A DNA stretch of 64,000 nucleotides, from NCBI GenBank assembly GCA_030734395.1, contig JAUZTG010000020.1:62001-126000 (forward strand), given 5' to 3'. The notes beneath the pieces were generated by a model. The model was not told where the DNA came from. It was given only the letters and a program-made list of their open reading frames with translations, and did no database searches. Positions within the stretch are counted from its first letter, which is position 1. Each line of letters begins with the position of its first letter. The position numbers were made by a program, and so were the translations under genes. This document shows positions 10,935 through 20,818 of the stretch, one piece after another. Source of the stretch: Sarocladium kiliense (taxonomy: Eukaryota; Ascomycota; Sordariomycetes; Hypocreales; Sarocladiaceae).

Positions 10935-13122
10935 TCATTCCATCTCCCATCTTCCGCTCTTCCCTCCTTCCTTCAACACCACTCTCAAGTCCCCAACAAC
11001 CATCCCCTTGTCTACTGCCTTGCACATATCATAAACCGTCAAGGCCGCTACACTTGCCGCCGTCAGAGCCTCCATCTCTACGCCCGTCTTCCCTTCACAT
11101 TCGACACTCGCCCGGACCTCAATCTTTTGCTCTCCATCCACTTCCTCAGGCATCTTCAACTCCACGCTCACCCGCGATAGCATCAGCGGGTGACACAGTG
11201 GTATCAGGTCTGATGTGCGTTTGGCTGCCATGATCCCTGCTATACGTGCGACGCCGAGAACGTCTCCTTTCTTCATTTGGTTCGTGCGTATTAGTTGAAG
11301 GGCGGTAGAGTTTGAGAAGGTAACAGTGCAGGCGGCGATGGCGGTACGGCTGGTGGGTGTTTTCGAGGCGATGGAAACCATGTGAGCAGTGCCGGTGTCA
11401 GTGACGTGTGTCAGGCGCGGTTGATCATCCGCGTCTTTCTTGACAGACTCATCGTCCTGAGAAGACTGGTATGGAGATGTTGAAGTGAACAGACGTCTTT
11501 GGAGCATTCCTGGCGAGGACAAGGGGCTCGTTACCGCTGGGAAGGCCGTCCGGACGAGGCTCTGAGCACGGGATGACATGTGCAACAAGGACGGAGGTGC
11601 AGGATCTATTGTAGCCAAGACTTAGTATTCAGTCTGAAAATGCTTGAGAGTATGCTTCCAAATGCACCACCCTTCGAGTTATCATATCGAGCCATACCCA
11701 AGAAAACCCAACGCCCATGAATGCAACCTAGCCGATGCTACACATCCTGGTGCTTACCCTTTCCGGCAACAGAATGTGAAGACGGAAGAAACTATTGCTT
11801 CACCCACCTATAAGAATCATGGGCCTGTTCTTCATGTGCTCCAAAGTCCCAAGCCCAGCGTGCTTAGCCTTCTTTCCCTTTACGGCAATACCAATGACTT
11901 CCAGAAGCTCGGCCTCATTCGGTGAAGCACCTAAAGCTTGATCTGGGCTTGTGAGGCCTTGCCTACGATCCATCTCGATCTGCTTCATGGCTTCGTAAGC
12001 CTGCTCATCAATTGGGTCGCCATTGTTGGATTTGCGCAAAATGTCCCTCAGAGAAACTTCGGCGTTGCCAAATAAACACACTTTCAGATTTCCGTCGCTC
12101 GTGATTCGTAGTCGATTACATGTTCCGCAGAAGTTGTGCGTCATGCTGGTGATGAAGCCTATACGGCCCAAGAACCCAGGGATTTGCCAGGTCTTGCTTG
12201 TGTCGTTCTTATGGTCCTGAACCTTCTGCAACGAAGGGTACTTCTCTCGGATCGAGTCCAGCATTTCCTCGTAGCTGAACATCTTCTTTTTGTTCCATTT
12301 GTTACCGTCGAAAGGCATGTACTCAATGAAGCGGATTTCGATATCCTTGTCTCGAGTCATCTCGATGAATGGGATAATCTCTCGGTCATTAACACCGCGC
12401 ATTACGACGCAGTTGATTTTGAGCTTGACGCCTGCGCCGAGCTTATTCATCTCCAGGATCCTGGCAATACTCCTTTGCACTGCATCGAACCCTTTCCTCC
12501 GGGTCATGATCTGAAATTGCCAGGGGTCCAGCGTATCCAAGCTGAGGTTCACGCCTGTAAGACCAGCCTCAACCATGCTGTCCAGCTTCCGATGCAGAGA
12601 CAGCCCGTTGGTAGTGATGCATATCTCCTTCAAACCCTGGCTTCGCAACGATCCTATTTGATGCATGAGAGGCAAAATATCTCGCCGAACCGTGGGCTCT
12701 CCCCCTGTCAGGCGGATCTTGGTGACGCCTTGGGATACAAAGACGGATGATAGCATGGCAATCTCCGGGGTCGTGAGCAGGTCGCGGCTTGGAGACAGGT
12801 CCACCCCTTCCTCCGGCATGCAGTACACGCAGCGGAGGTTACAGCGCTCCGTGACCGAAATGCGTAGATAGTCATGCTGCCGGTGATAGGTATCTGTGAG
12901 GAAGTCGGAGAACGGTTTCGCGTCTTTCAGCCTTTGCCGTTTTGAGCTTGGTTGATCTGGTTGCAGCGGACCATCACGTCCGTGTGAGTCCACGGCGGTA
13001 GTTGCATGGTTCCTTGCCTGGGATTGGAAGCAGTGAACGCCATGAGCCCATGACGCCGTTCGGCCTAACCTTTGCGTAACGGCTCTGGGTGAGGGCCCAA
13101 GCCAAGCTCGCGAGAGGTTCAT
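10935..13122 (-). CDS. cnxABC: Bifunctional molybdenum cofactor protein: MoaA radical-SAM plus MoaC (cPMP synthesis)
   Basis: Two exons on the minus strand, 11808-13122 and 10935-11605, give 661 residues when the 202-nt intron is removed. The two domains convert GTP to cyclic pyranopterin monophosphate, the first step of Moco synthesis; Moco serves nitrate reductase, sulfite oxidase and xanthine dehydrogenase. MoaA covers about 70-438, with the radical-SAM motif Cys94-x3-Cys98-x2-Cys101, TGGEPTVR, and a C-terminal cluster motif in NFCGTCNRLR...CLFG. MoaC covers about 505-661, with KKGDVLGVARIAGIMAAKRT, LIPLCHPL, GVEMEALTAAS and MCKAVDK. The N-terminus (MNLSRAWLGPSPRAVTQRLGR) is presequence-like, fitting mitochondrial import. 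The intron donor lies inside codons Gly-Gly-stop: unspliced RNA ends MoaA as ...MILIGG (440 residues), while splicing gives ...MILID and continues into MoaC. Residues 448-480 of the linker also look like a presequence. The ATG at 13122 is the first in frame. Confidence 0.95.
11606..11807 (-). promoter_or_regulatory. cnxABC intron whose 5' splice site overlaps Gly-Gly-stop codons
   Basis: Read on the minus strand, the exon ends ...ATT CTT ATA G and the intron starts GTGGGTGA. Unspliced, the codons are ATA GGT GGG TGA. The intron ends in CAATAG, with a TACTAAG branch-like site about 17 bases before. At 202 nt it is the longest intron I infer in the window; the others are 47-124 nt. Splicing joins G to AT (Asp439) in frame with MoaC. 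In the unspliced form a TAA lies in the MoaC frame just before the acceptor, so MoaC could then only start from a later ATG such as 11579. Whether both forms exist in the cell is inference. Confidence 0.75.
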
Positions 13123-15386
13123 ACTGTAGCCACCGGAGTCGTGAGGGAGGGGCAGCAACGAGATTGATGCGGGCGAACACTGTCGAGGTACGCGGCCGAT
13201 GTAAGAAAGCCACCGTCCTGCTTAAGAAGATCGTGTTCCCATTGCTGTCCGTGAAATGATTCAGATACAACCTGATTATTGGTAAGTTGTTGAGGAAGTT
13301 GAGAGCCGGAGATGCACGGATTTGAGGGTGGTCACTTGAAGTCGTCGAGTTCGCTGAGGATTACTGCTTTCGTCCGATATGAGATAAGAGCTGCGATGAG
13401 TCAGCAACGATGCCGGCGAGAGGCGATATCACATTGCAGCACAGCAAATGCGGAGTTGGGCGAAGCCCGAATTGCATTCAATTGAATAAGACTGATGTCA
13501 CAGTTGATTGAACCACATTTGACGGGGTAATTGACCCTAGACACGCTCAAGGTTGAGCATTGTAGGAGCCTGAGCTCATGATTACGACCGCGAAGCACAA
13601 GCCATGTCAGCAACCCCACGTCAACGGAGCATGTGAAAATGCGGCACCACAGCAAGGTCCTACCCAGCCTTCAAGATTACCACTGTTAGGACGGGAGGGG
13701 ACTGTGGGCACCTCCATTGCTTTGTCTGTTGTGTGTAAGACTAATGGGCGCTCCGGCAGAGGCAGTGTAAATCTGCAGGGCCCATGCAGCCCATATTAAG
13801 CTACCCCACCTGAGGCTCTTGATTTGGGTCACGCGCCACGACGCTGATGAGGCTTCTCAGCGTACGGCATTGGACGCCGCCTGGGCAGCAAGAGGCCGTT
13901 TTCGCCGTTGGGTTGATGAGGCAGCATGTCTCAGGAACGGCTCGGCGGAACCGGGTGGTCTGGCAGCTGGTGCCTGATGAAGAAGAGGCAGTTGTTGTAC
14001 ATAAGGCATAGCAAAGCCACCCGGCTAAACCCAGAACCATGGGTTGACCTTGCAATTAATACATACAACTACTAGACCCGTCACGCTCTGAGCTGAGCTG
14101 TCGTCGCCCTTGCCTTGCCAGTGCAGCACCTACAGCCCATGATGGACTGAAAACCGCTGAGAGCGACGATCCTGGACGGAATGGGCAACTCTAAGTCCCC
14201 GTGATCACCGGAGGCGAAAATGCTTGTTTCCCGCCCCATTCAACCATAGTGGCGGCACCACCGCGGTGGATATGGCACTGAGCCCTTGTCGCTGGCTGCT
14301 GTGGCTGACAACGTCCCTGACCGAGGTGTGATCGCGTGGCCATGAGGGAGGGTAGGGACAACGCTGTGGGCAGCAAAGGAGCGCGCCTTGAAGGGTTGTA
14401 CCGTATGCACAGCATCAACCCTCGATCGGTGACCGGGTCGCGATTGAGGGAAATCGGTGAAAGGCTGGGAGACCAGCTGCACACAACACGCACGCCATGA
14501 CTGACTCGAGGGTCTGGACCTGGGAAACAGTGGGCTTCAGTGGACACCCACAGTGGCATTGGGCGGCCAGACGAGGAGGGAGGGGCCGGAACCGGGGCCC
14601 AGGGTCCAGGCGGCGACGGCGAACAGAGGAACCTAGCCACAGCACTGTCCTGGGGTGCTGCAATGTGCCTCCCCAGGTGTCAGTGAGGAGTCTGTCCGCC
14701 TGATCACTGTCGAGCTCTGCATCCGACGCTGTGAATCGCCAACCACTGCCGACGGCCACTCCCAGAGGTGGGTGTCTGGAGTCCTTTCACCACATGGCCA
14801 TCTTCCGAACCCGTATCGCAACGCAACACAAACGCATCGCATCGAAGACTGGGCCCATTGGCATCGATCGACCTGGAGCAGACCCTCCCTGCCCTGCCTC
14901 TCCTCTTGCACCACCTGCCCTGCACCCAATTGCCCAGGACGCACGCTTGCTTGCTGGCCTGTAACCCTTTTCTCCAACTCAACTTGGAGCTACGGCCATC
15001 GCCGAAAATTCGATACCGCTTGCCTGCGCACCGGCCCTTCCAGCTCGACCTAGGCCTTACTACCCCGTCCACTCTCCTCCCTCATCGTCTCTTTTCCTCG
15101 TGCCCAGAGGTCCCACGGGCTTGTTTGTCTCTCGTGTTCCCACTGAAGCCAAGGCAGCCAGCCACCGGTTAGGTCTGCTGCCGTCCGAACCGTATTGTGC
15201 CGCTGCGCTCTTCCTCAGGCACAGTAGGTCACTCACTACTACTCTGGGTTCCACGTCTCGCCCGGCTCTGCACCTCGTCACGGTCTACCGCAAACCCTGA
15301 GACAAACCATTGGCCTAGAGCTTGCGTCATGCGCCGTTCTGAAAAGCCCACTGCTGCTCGTGCCTATCCTTGTGCTTAGAGGCGCA
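13123..15386. other. Divergent intergenic region, no gene seen
   Basis: This stretch separates the cnxABC start from the start of the unknown disordered protein. The right-hand 600 bases are rich in CCT/CTC runs, as expected for a long leader. Many overlapping frames on both strands between 14,200 and 15,300 reflect GC-rich sequence without stops. None shows a domain or a coherent spliced product. Confidence 0.45.
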
Positions 15387-17285
15387 ATGGAGGCGATGCT
15401 TCTTGCTGAGCTCCAACACAAGCTTGGCCTTCTCGACCGCAAACTTCGGGACCATCGACTAGCCTTGCTCGCTGAATTCGACAACTACTACCGCCAGCAA
15501 CTGCGCGAAGCTGATCCTACCGTTGTCTCTTCTGTCAGCGCTTCTCTTCAGTCTTTACTGTCAGAGTATCCTGATCTGCGGCCCCAGATTCCTGTGTTGC
15601 ACGACTCTCACCTGTCACGAGAGCTCCCCACCAGCGCTCCCAGCGCGGCTGCATTCCAACCATCGTCGCCGGCTGCGGTCATTGCCTCAGACCTGCGTAC
15701 ACCCACCACTGCCTCCCGCGACCACGAGTCAGCTTTCCAGGGACTCTTTACCCCAAGCTATCTACCTCTCCTCGACAGCCACCCGCCGATTCCCGCTTCC
15801 CCACGAATCTACTCTCACCCCGCATCTCCCACCACGCTTCCTCATCTTCCTGTTCAGCCTGTTCAACCTGCTGGGGGCGTTGTAGAGACGACCAACCACC
15901 TCCAGCAGCTGCAGCCTGGGTCAGGTCTGTCTGGCTCTAACAAAGCTGTCGGCATGGCTGCTCAGGATGAAAAGGATGGCGGCACTCTAGGACCTGACTC
16001 CTCAACCGCAAAACGCCCTTCACATGCTCGCACCTCCACTGACGATACCACATCCTCTGTCATGTCTGACCGGAGTGACAAAACCCGGCGAAGCGCATTA
16101 AGGCGCTCGTCTAGCTCTTCCAAGACACCCCAAAGCCCTCGGCGTGTGCGCTTTGAATATATGGGAACAGAGGTTTTGCCAACCGCTTCGCCACAAGGTT
16201 CAGAGATGATTACGCCGCGGCCATCGTCACCACGCCCCGCTGGGTCCAAATCGGAGTCTGTTTTAAGCGACGACGACGACGACTACGAACCACCGCCTCG
16301 AAAGATATCGTCATCCGAGGCTTTGCGTGCTTTGTCGCGGAAACCGCTTGAAGGCACTGTCTGGACGGTGGTGAACCCTGATTCCGACGATGCTTCATCT
16401 GATCACGCCAATTCGAGACCCGTGACGCCTAATAGTCCAGCCAAATCTCAGAACTTAGGATCGGAAACATTGCGGTCACCGACGATACCCATTCCCGAGC
16501 CCAGCCCTAGGATGCAGCGTCTTGGCAGTGTCGACGAAGAACAAGAGGAAGACGGGGACAATGTGAATGAAGAAGGAAACGATGACGATTCGTCCTCCGA
16601 TGACGGGTTCCTGGCTATGGCGAAGCCGAAGTCCTTTCGACACAAGTTGGCTCTTCAGCCCGCAGGACCTCCATCCCCGTCGAAAGAGGCAATAGAGGAA
16701 CCCTCGAGCCCTGAGAGCAAGTCAATGAAGACAACGGACAGCTCGGGGCAGAAGAAGAATGCCCATAGCCGGGATGAGGGCAGAACCGAAGAGGAAGAAG
16801 ATCCCTTCCACTTCGAGATGGCAGGGCTCAGTGCGCCACCTAGGCCGCGTGCCCGACCACCTCCTATCACCACACGGGACGAAGAGGACATTGAAGATGA
16901 TCCTGCACCACCCGCTCGTGTCGACTTGAGCAGCTACTCGACATCGCCAGCTGTGTCAATAGCACGCCCGAACGTTCCTTCGGGACCAACTACCCCAACA
17001 TCGGCAAAGTTCCAGGCTGGCTCTGTCGGATCATACAAAGGACGGCCCATTGTAATGCCCGTTGTTCGAAATCCCGAAGTCCACGCCCAAGCAGAATCGC
17101 TGGGCGACTTCAATACGTTTGTCGGGGGCCTTGACGGTGGAAGCGGTATGGATGAAGGCGATATGAATAGCTTTCGCGCGAGTGTCATGCCGAGTGGCTT
17201 CTCCGGCACCCCGAGGAGTTTGACAGAGCGTTTCATGATGGAAGAGGCGCACGCTGAGCGTAAGCGACGAGGCGAAGCGTCTTGA
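15387..17285 (+). CDS. Disordered Ser/Pro/Asp-rich protein of unknown function with an RVRF motif
   Basis: A single exon of 632 residues. I do not recognise a characterised family. The first 45 residues (AELQHKLGLLDRKLRDHRL...) can form an amphipathic helix or coiled coil. The middle is disordered, with SP/TP pairs, poly-Asp stretches (DDDDDYE, EEEDP) and basic patches. Residues 253-256 read RVRF after a basic serine cluster (RRSALRRSSSSS), which fits the protein phosphatase 1 docking consensus. The C-terminal 100 residues are less biased: SYKGRPIVMPVVRNPEVHAQ, then LGDFNTFVGGLDGGSGMDEGD, then a helical end (RSLTERFMMEEAHAERKRR). This is probably the conserved part. The ATG at 15387 is the first in frame; the frame extends nine codons upstream from a GTG. 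It is coding with high likelihood from length and composition. Function unknown. Confidence 0.85.
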   Translation: MEAMLLAELQHKLGLLDRKLRDHRLALLAEFDNYYRQQLREADPTVVSSVSASLQSLLSEYPDLRPQIPVLHDSHLSRELPTSAPSAAAFQPSSPAAVIASDLRTPTTASRDHESAFQGLFTPSYLPLLDSHPPIPASPRIYSHPASPTTLPHLPVQPVQPAGGVVETTNHLQQLQPGSGLSGSNKAVGMAAQDEKDGGTLGPDSSTAKRPSHARTSTDDTTSSVMSDRSDKTRRSALRRSSSSSKTPQSPRRVRFEYMGTEVLPTASPQGSEMITPRPSSPRPAGSKSESVLSDDDDDYEPPPRKISSSEALRALSRKPLEGTVWTVVNPDSDDASSDHANSRPVTPNSPAKSQNLGSETLRSPTIPIPEPSPRMQRLGSVDEEQEEDGDNVNEEGNDDDSSSDDGFLAMAKPKSFRHKLALQPAGPPSPSKEAIEEPSSPESKSMKTTDSSGQKKNAHSRDEGRTEEEEDPFHFEMAGLSAPPRPRARPPPITTRDEEDIEDDPAPPARVDLSSYSTSPAVSIARPNVPSGPTTPTSAKFQAGSVGSYKGRPIVMPVVRNPEVHAQAESLGDFNTFVGGLDGGSGMDEGDMNSFRASVMPSGFSGTPRSLTERFMMEEAHAERKRRGEAS

Positions 17286-17877
17286 AAAGTTTACGGGATG
17301 TGGACCTGGAAGGCAATGGCGTTTGATGGAGAGATTCATGCATGGGGCACGGCTGGTTGGGCGATCATGGTTTGGTATAGGGCGTCTCAAGTCTATGGGC
17401 GACGGCCGGTATGGGATAAGGGGGTGACGGGAGCATAGAAAGGGCGTTCTTCCCGACACGGGCGTTTACAACCTGGAAGTCATCAAGGCTATCCATTACT
17501 TACATATACCAGAAAGTGGTGAATACAGAAGCACCGCGGTCATGTTCAAACGTTAATTGCAGAATCTGAAGGGAGGTGGTATGTAGTATATGACCTCATT
17601 TAATTAGAACACCTGGTTCTGCGTGCTATTATATACCCTAACTTGCTATTCTATTCAAGCTATTATCGTCGTGGCTCTTCTGGGCGACTATGCCTCGGTG
17701 AGTTGTCTTCATCGGATGTTGCGCCGGGGTGTGGGGCGGGTTATAGTTATAGCGAGGTTGTGCATCATACGAATTGTCGACGAATTGAAGTCATCAGCTT
17801 CACGACGAGACCTCCAAAGCTTTCCACCTCCACAGCGCAACTCTCTGAACGCTAAGAGATCACCGATAGCTGACATC
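17286..17877. other. Intergenic region before PET100, no gene seen
   Basis: About 590 bases hold the 3' end of the upstream unknown gene and the promoter of PET100. The stretch around 17,500-17,660 is noticeably AT-rich. No gene is seen. Confidence 0.5.
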
Positions 17878-18190
17878 ATGGGCGGACTCAACTTAGAGGT
17901 TGCCAAAGTAAGATACATTTGCGCCCTCGCTCATCCCGCAAGCGACATCTGCTGACTTTCGCCCCCAGTTTGGCATGTACCTGATGTTCCCCATCGGCAT
18001 CATGTACTACTTCGGAACGAACCTCGACAACCGATTTTCCGTGCCGGGATTCTGGCCGACGGCCGAGAACAGCAATAGGCTTCCGCGCGACAGGGAGGAG
18101 CTGCAGGTCGAGTACGAGAAGCTCGTGGCGCGGCAGAAGGCGAAGCAGGCCAGGAAGTTGGAGCAGGAGAAGCAGCAGGGTGGTGATTGA
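17878..18190 (+). CDS. PET100: PET100, cytochrome c oxidase assembly factor
   Basis: Two exons, 17878-17907 and 17969-18190, give 83 residues. The 61-nt intron (gtaaga, branch GCTGAC, cccccag) follows the tenth codon, so the first exon is only 30 bases. The protein reads MGGLNLEVAK then FGMYLMFPIGIMYYFGTNLD and RFSVPGFWP, the typical PET100 N-terminus. One short hydrophobic segment (about residues 11-26) anchors it in the inner mitochondrial membrane. The charged, Gln/Lys-rich helix after residue 50 faces the intermembrane space in yeast Pet100. Known role: assembly of complex IV subcomplexes. Length matches fungal orthologues. It is convergent with a TACO1-like gene, another factor linked to cytochrome oxidase. 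Identification is from characteristic motifs. Confidence 0.93.
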
Positions 18191-19441
18191 ATGCGATGCG
18201 ATGTGATCTGAGAGGAGTGGATTACTGGGCGCTGCGACTGTAAGATTGGAGCTGGCGTGTACGATGGGGATAGGGCAGACACACTTGCATGGTTATGGCG
18301 TTCGGGATTGTACTATTACGGCGGAAACCCTTGTTCAAGAGATTGCTCAAGTATTACCGAGACCCAAATCTAACGAAGTTTTCGAAAGCCTGCGAGCGCT
18401 GACAGACATGTTGCATACCGCCCGACGTCTGGTCAAACCGGAGCAGATGCCGTTGATGAATATGCTGAGGGCTCATAGAGGTATTGATACACACAAGATT
18501 TGGACCTTTTGCAATAGTCCCAGCCCTGCCTTGCCAATTCTCCTCAATTCTCTCAAGGAGGAAGGGCAGCTGAAATGGTTCCGGTTGTGCCAGATCAATT
18601 GCTTCCATTCTTCAGCCCAGGGGAGAGTAGACGCTGGACTATCTTGCTTACTATTTGCTTACTATTGCCACCTTCCAAGCAGTCAATTGCATAGTTTGGC
18701 AGCTCTATCCTGATATTGACTGTTGTGCTGCTTGGAGATCGTCGCTTTGCGTGGATCGCGTGGTACTTAGCAGTCCTGTAGCTGGGTGTAAGGTAGCAGC
18801 AGCTGAAGTGAGGTTGAAGTCGCTAGGTGTCGTCTCGATTTTCTTGATGCTATGGATTGAACCATCAGCATTCAAGCGCCTTTCAGTCCTCTCCCAGTTG
18901 ACGGCCTCCCAAAGGGTGATGACCACTGAAGCGTTCGCTGCAACGTGTATTCTCGCTTCATCAAGTGACCATCACGTCGGGACATGGGGAGTCTGCTGCT
19001 GGTGGCTTGAGAATACGTCCTGCGCTGTGTTTCCTCTGGAGGCAGCTCGTTGCTGTGCTCTCTCCTGCTCCAGTGACACCTTCTGGTCAGACCGAAGTAT
19101 AGCATAATTTATCAAGACTATACCTCTTCACCAGAAGAGATAAGACTCGGGTTTATTAGACTCCTTATAAGAAAGATCGAGAATGGCTTTTTAGCTTTAG
19201 ACCGTGATGCCATAAAGATCTATGTGATTCTTATTTATAATTCTTGTTTTATAATGACTTTACAAAGAACTCATTGAATGGTATCATAATCCTATCAAAA
19301 GGTCCTATTAGAAGGTCGTATGGAGGAGAGACAGGGCGTAGGAACAAGCTCCATCCAGAGGACGCAGTGCAAAAGGACACTATTAAGATAGTATCAATAA
19401 TAGCCATCAAGGTAGCATCAACGAACCCGACACTTGTACTA
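18191..19441. other. Convergent intergenic region between PET100 and TACO1-like gene
   Basis: The left 850 bases hold no supported gene. The right part (about 19,090-19,440) is a sharply AT-rich island, described separately. Confidence 0.5.
19090..19440. mobile_element. AT-rich island, possible decayed transposon relic
   Basis: G+C falls to about 32% (57 of 180 bases in 19141-19320, counted by hand), against roughly half in the flanking genes. It is rich in TA steps and broken by stops in all frames. No terminal repeats or intact transposase can be seen. A decayed, possibly RIP-mutated element is the simplest explanation, but plain AT-rich spacer is possible. Confidence 0.35.
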
Positions 19442-20548
19442 TTACAGATCTAGACTTCTTTCTATCCTCTCCCACCGATCGTCGGATACAGAGCCTTGCC
19501 TTACGTTGGCGTAGAGACCCTTGACCTCTGTGAAGTCTCTTAGGCTCGCGAATGTGGCATCCAACGTCTCCAACAGCTCTTCCGAATCGGCATTCAAAGC
19601 AACCTGAGTTTCTTCATTGGGCGCCCATACAATGTCGGACTCGAGAACTTCGAGCTCGAGTTTCTTCGCCAGACCCTCTGTTACGGCCGTGAGCAGCGAA
19701 GGTTCTGTCCAGACGACGTAGTCACCTCCAGGCGATTCCTCCACGTCCTCTGTGCCCTCGTGCTCAATAGCTTCCTCGAGAAGCTCGGATAGAGATGGTA
19801 TAGTCTTCCCTTCCTTCGGGGTCGAGGAGAATACAGCGCGGCCGCGCCGTGTGAAGTAAAACGACGTAGAGCCGACAATGCCGCCTCCTTTCTTGACGGC
19901 GGCGCGGAGGTCTTGAAGGGACCGGTTTTTGTTGTCAGTCTCGACTTCGATGACAATGGCGATGTCGGGAGGGAAGATGAATTCGAGAGTAAGTGGTTCG
20001 AGCTGAGCTCCGGTTGCGGATCGGCCTTGGCCACGGGCAACCGCATTCTCTATAACTGTGCGAGGCACGCTTGCTGGAATAAAGAAGTTAGCAAGATATG
20101 CCAACCGAGTACGATAGGCATGTGACAGCAAAGTCTGCTGTTAGGATATGGCCGTAATAGTGGATGTACTGAGAGAACAAGTCCATCCAAGCCTTACCTT
20201 TGGTAGCCGCAGCTATGGCGTTGGCAAGCTGTGGGTTGAATCGGACATCGTCGCCGTATACTACTTCTGGGTCAGCAGTCGCCTATCCTAGACCACTGTC
20301 AAGTACCTACGCCTTGAATATAAAGCTATCAGTTTCGAAGCGTTCGTGCGTTCTGCCGTCTTCTTCTTGTCTGTCACAGCCTTGATGTGCTTTGTCTTGG
20401 ACCACTTGTTATGTCCTGCGAGGACGACAGGTGAGGTCGAGAGAGAGCGCCGGCAGTGCTGGCAGACATAGGGTCTGGGATAGGTGATCTTGGGTACGGA
20501 GCTGCAAGGTAGGCCAAGGAAGCGCTGCGCGGCTCGAGAAGCAGCCAT
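19442..20548 (-). CDS. TACO1: TACO1/YebC-family mitochondrial translation factor
   Basis: Three exons on the minus strand, 20311-20548, 20198-20260 and 19442-20073, give 310 residues. The introns are 50 nt (gtaggt...gtag, branch GCTGAC) and 124 nt (gtaagg...ccag, branch TGCTAAC). The N-terminus is a presequence with an early Cys pair. The DUF28 core follows: GHNKWSKTKHIKAVTDKKK, the NPQLANAIAAATK helix, VPRTVIENAVARGQG and the VKKGGGIVGSTSFYFTRRG block. YebC proteins bind ribosomes or nascent chains; TACO1 activates translation of mitochondrial COX1, and fungal homologues are mitochondrial. The first intron is the least certain junction: an alternative acceptor six bases upstream (cccag) would also keep the frame, giving SRQVVYGDD instead of SRLYGDD. 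It shares a 270-bp divergent promoter with LAA1. Confidence 0.9.
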
Positions 20549-20818
20549 TGAGACCGGGGGACTTCCAAACTCGAGGTGTTCGTTGGCGATGATAATCGGA
20601 GTGTTGTCGGCTTGCAAAAGAATAGCGCTGGGCTTTGCGCCGTGCTCCCTGTGACGAAAGCCTTGCTCCCCCCTAAAATGGGGGAATCCACTTAAGCTCA
20701 CATCCAACCGTCTGTCCACCTCCACGCATCCCCAAGACACACGACACCGCGAACTCCCTCACAACACATCACACCAGCGGCAAAGGGGAGTCGCATTGAC
20801 GGCCAGCCCAAAAACGTC
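20549..20818. promoter_or_regulatory. Divergent promoter between TACO1-like gene and LAA1
   Basis: 270 bases separate the two start codons, so both promoters and leaders must fit here. I see no obvious TATA box. A C/A-rich tract (20,700-20,800) precedes the LAA1 start. Confidence 0.55.
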
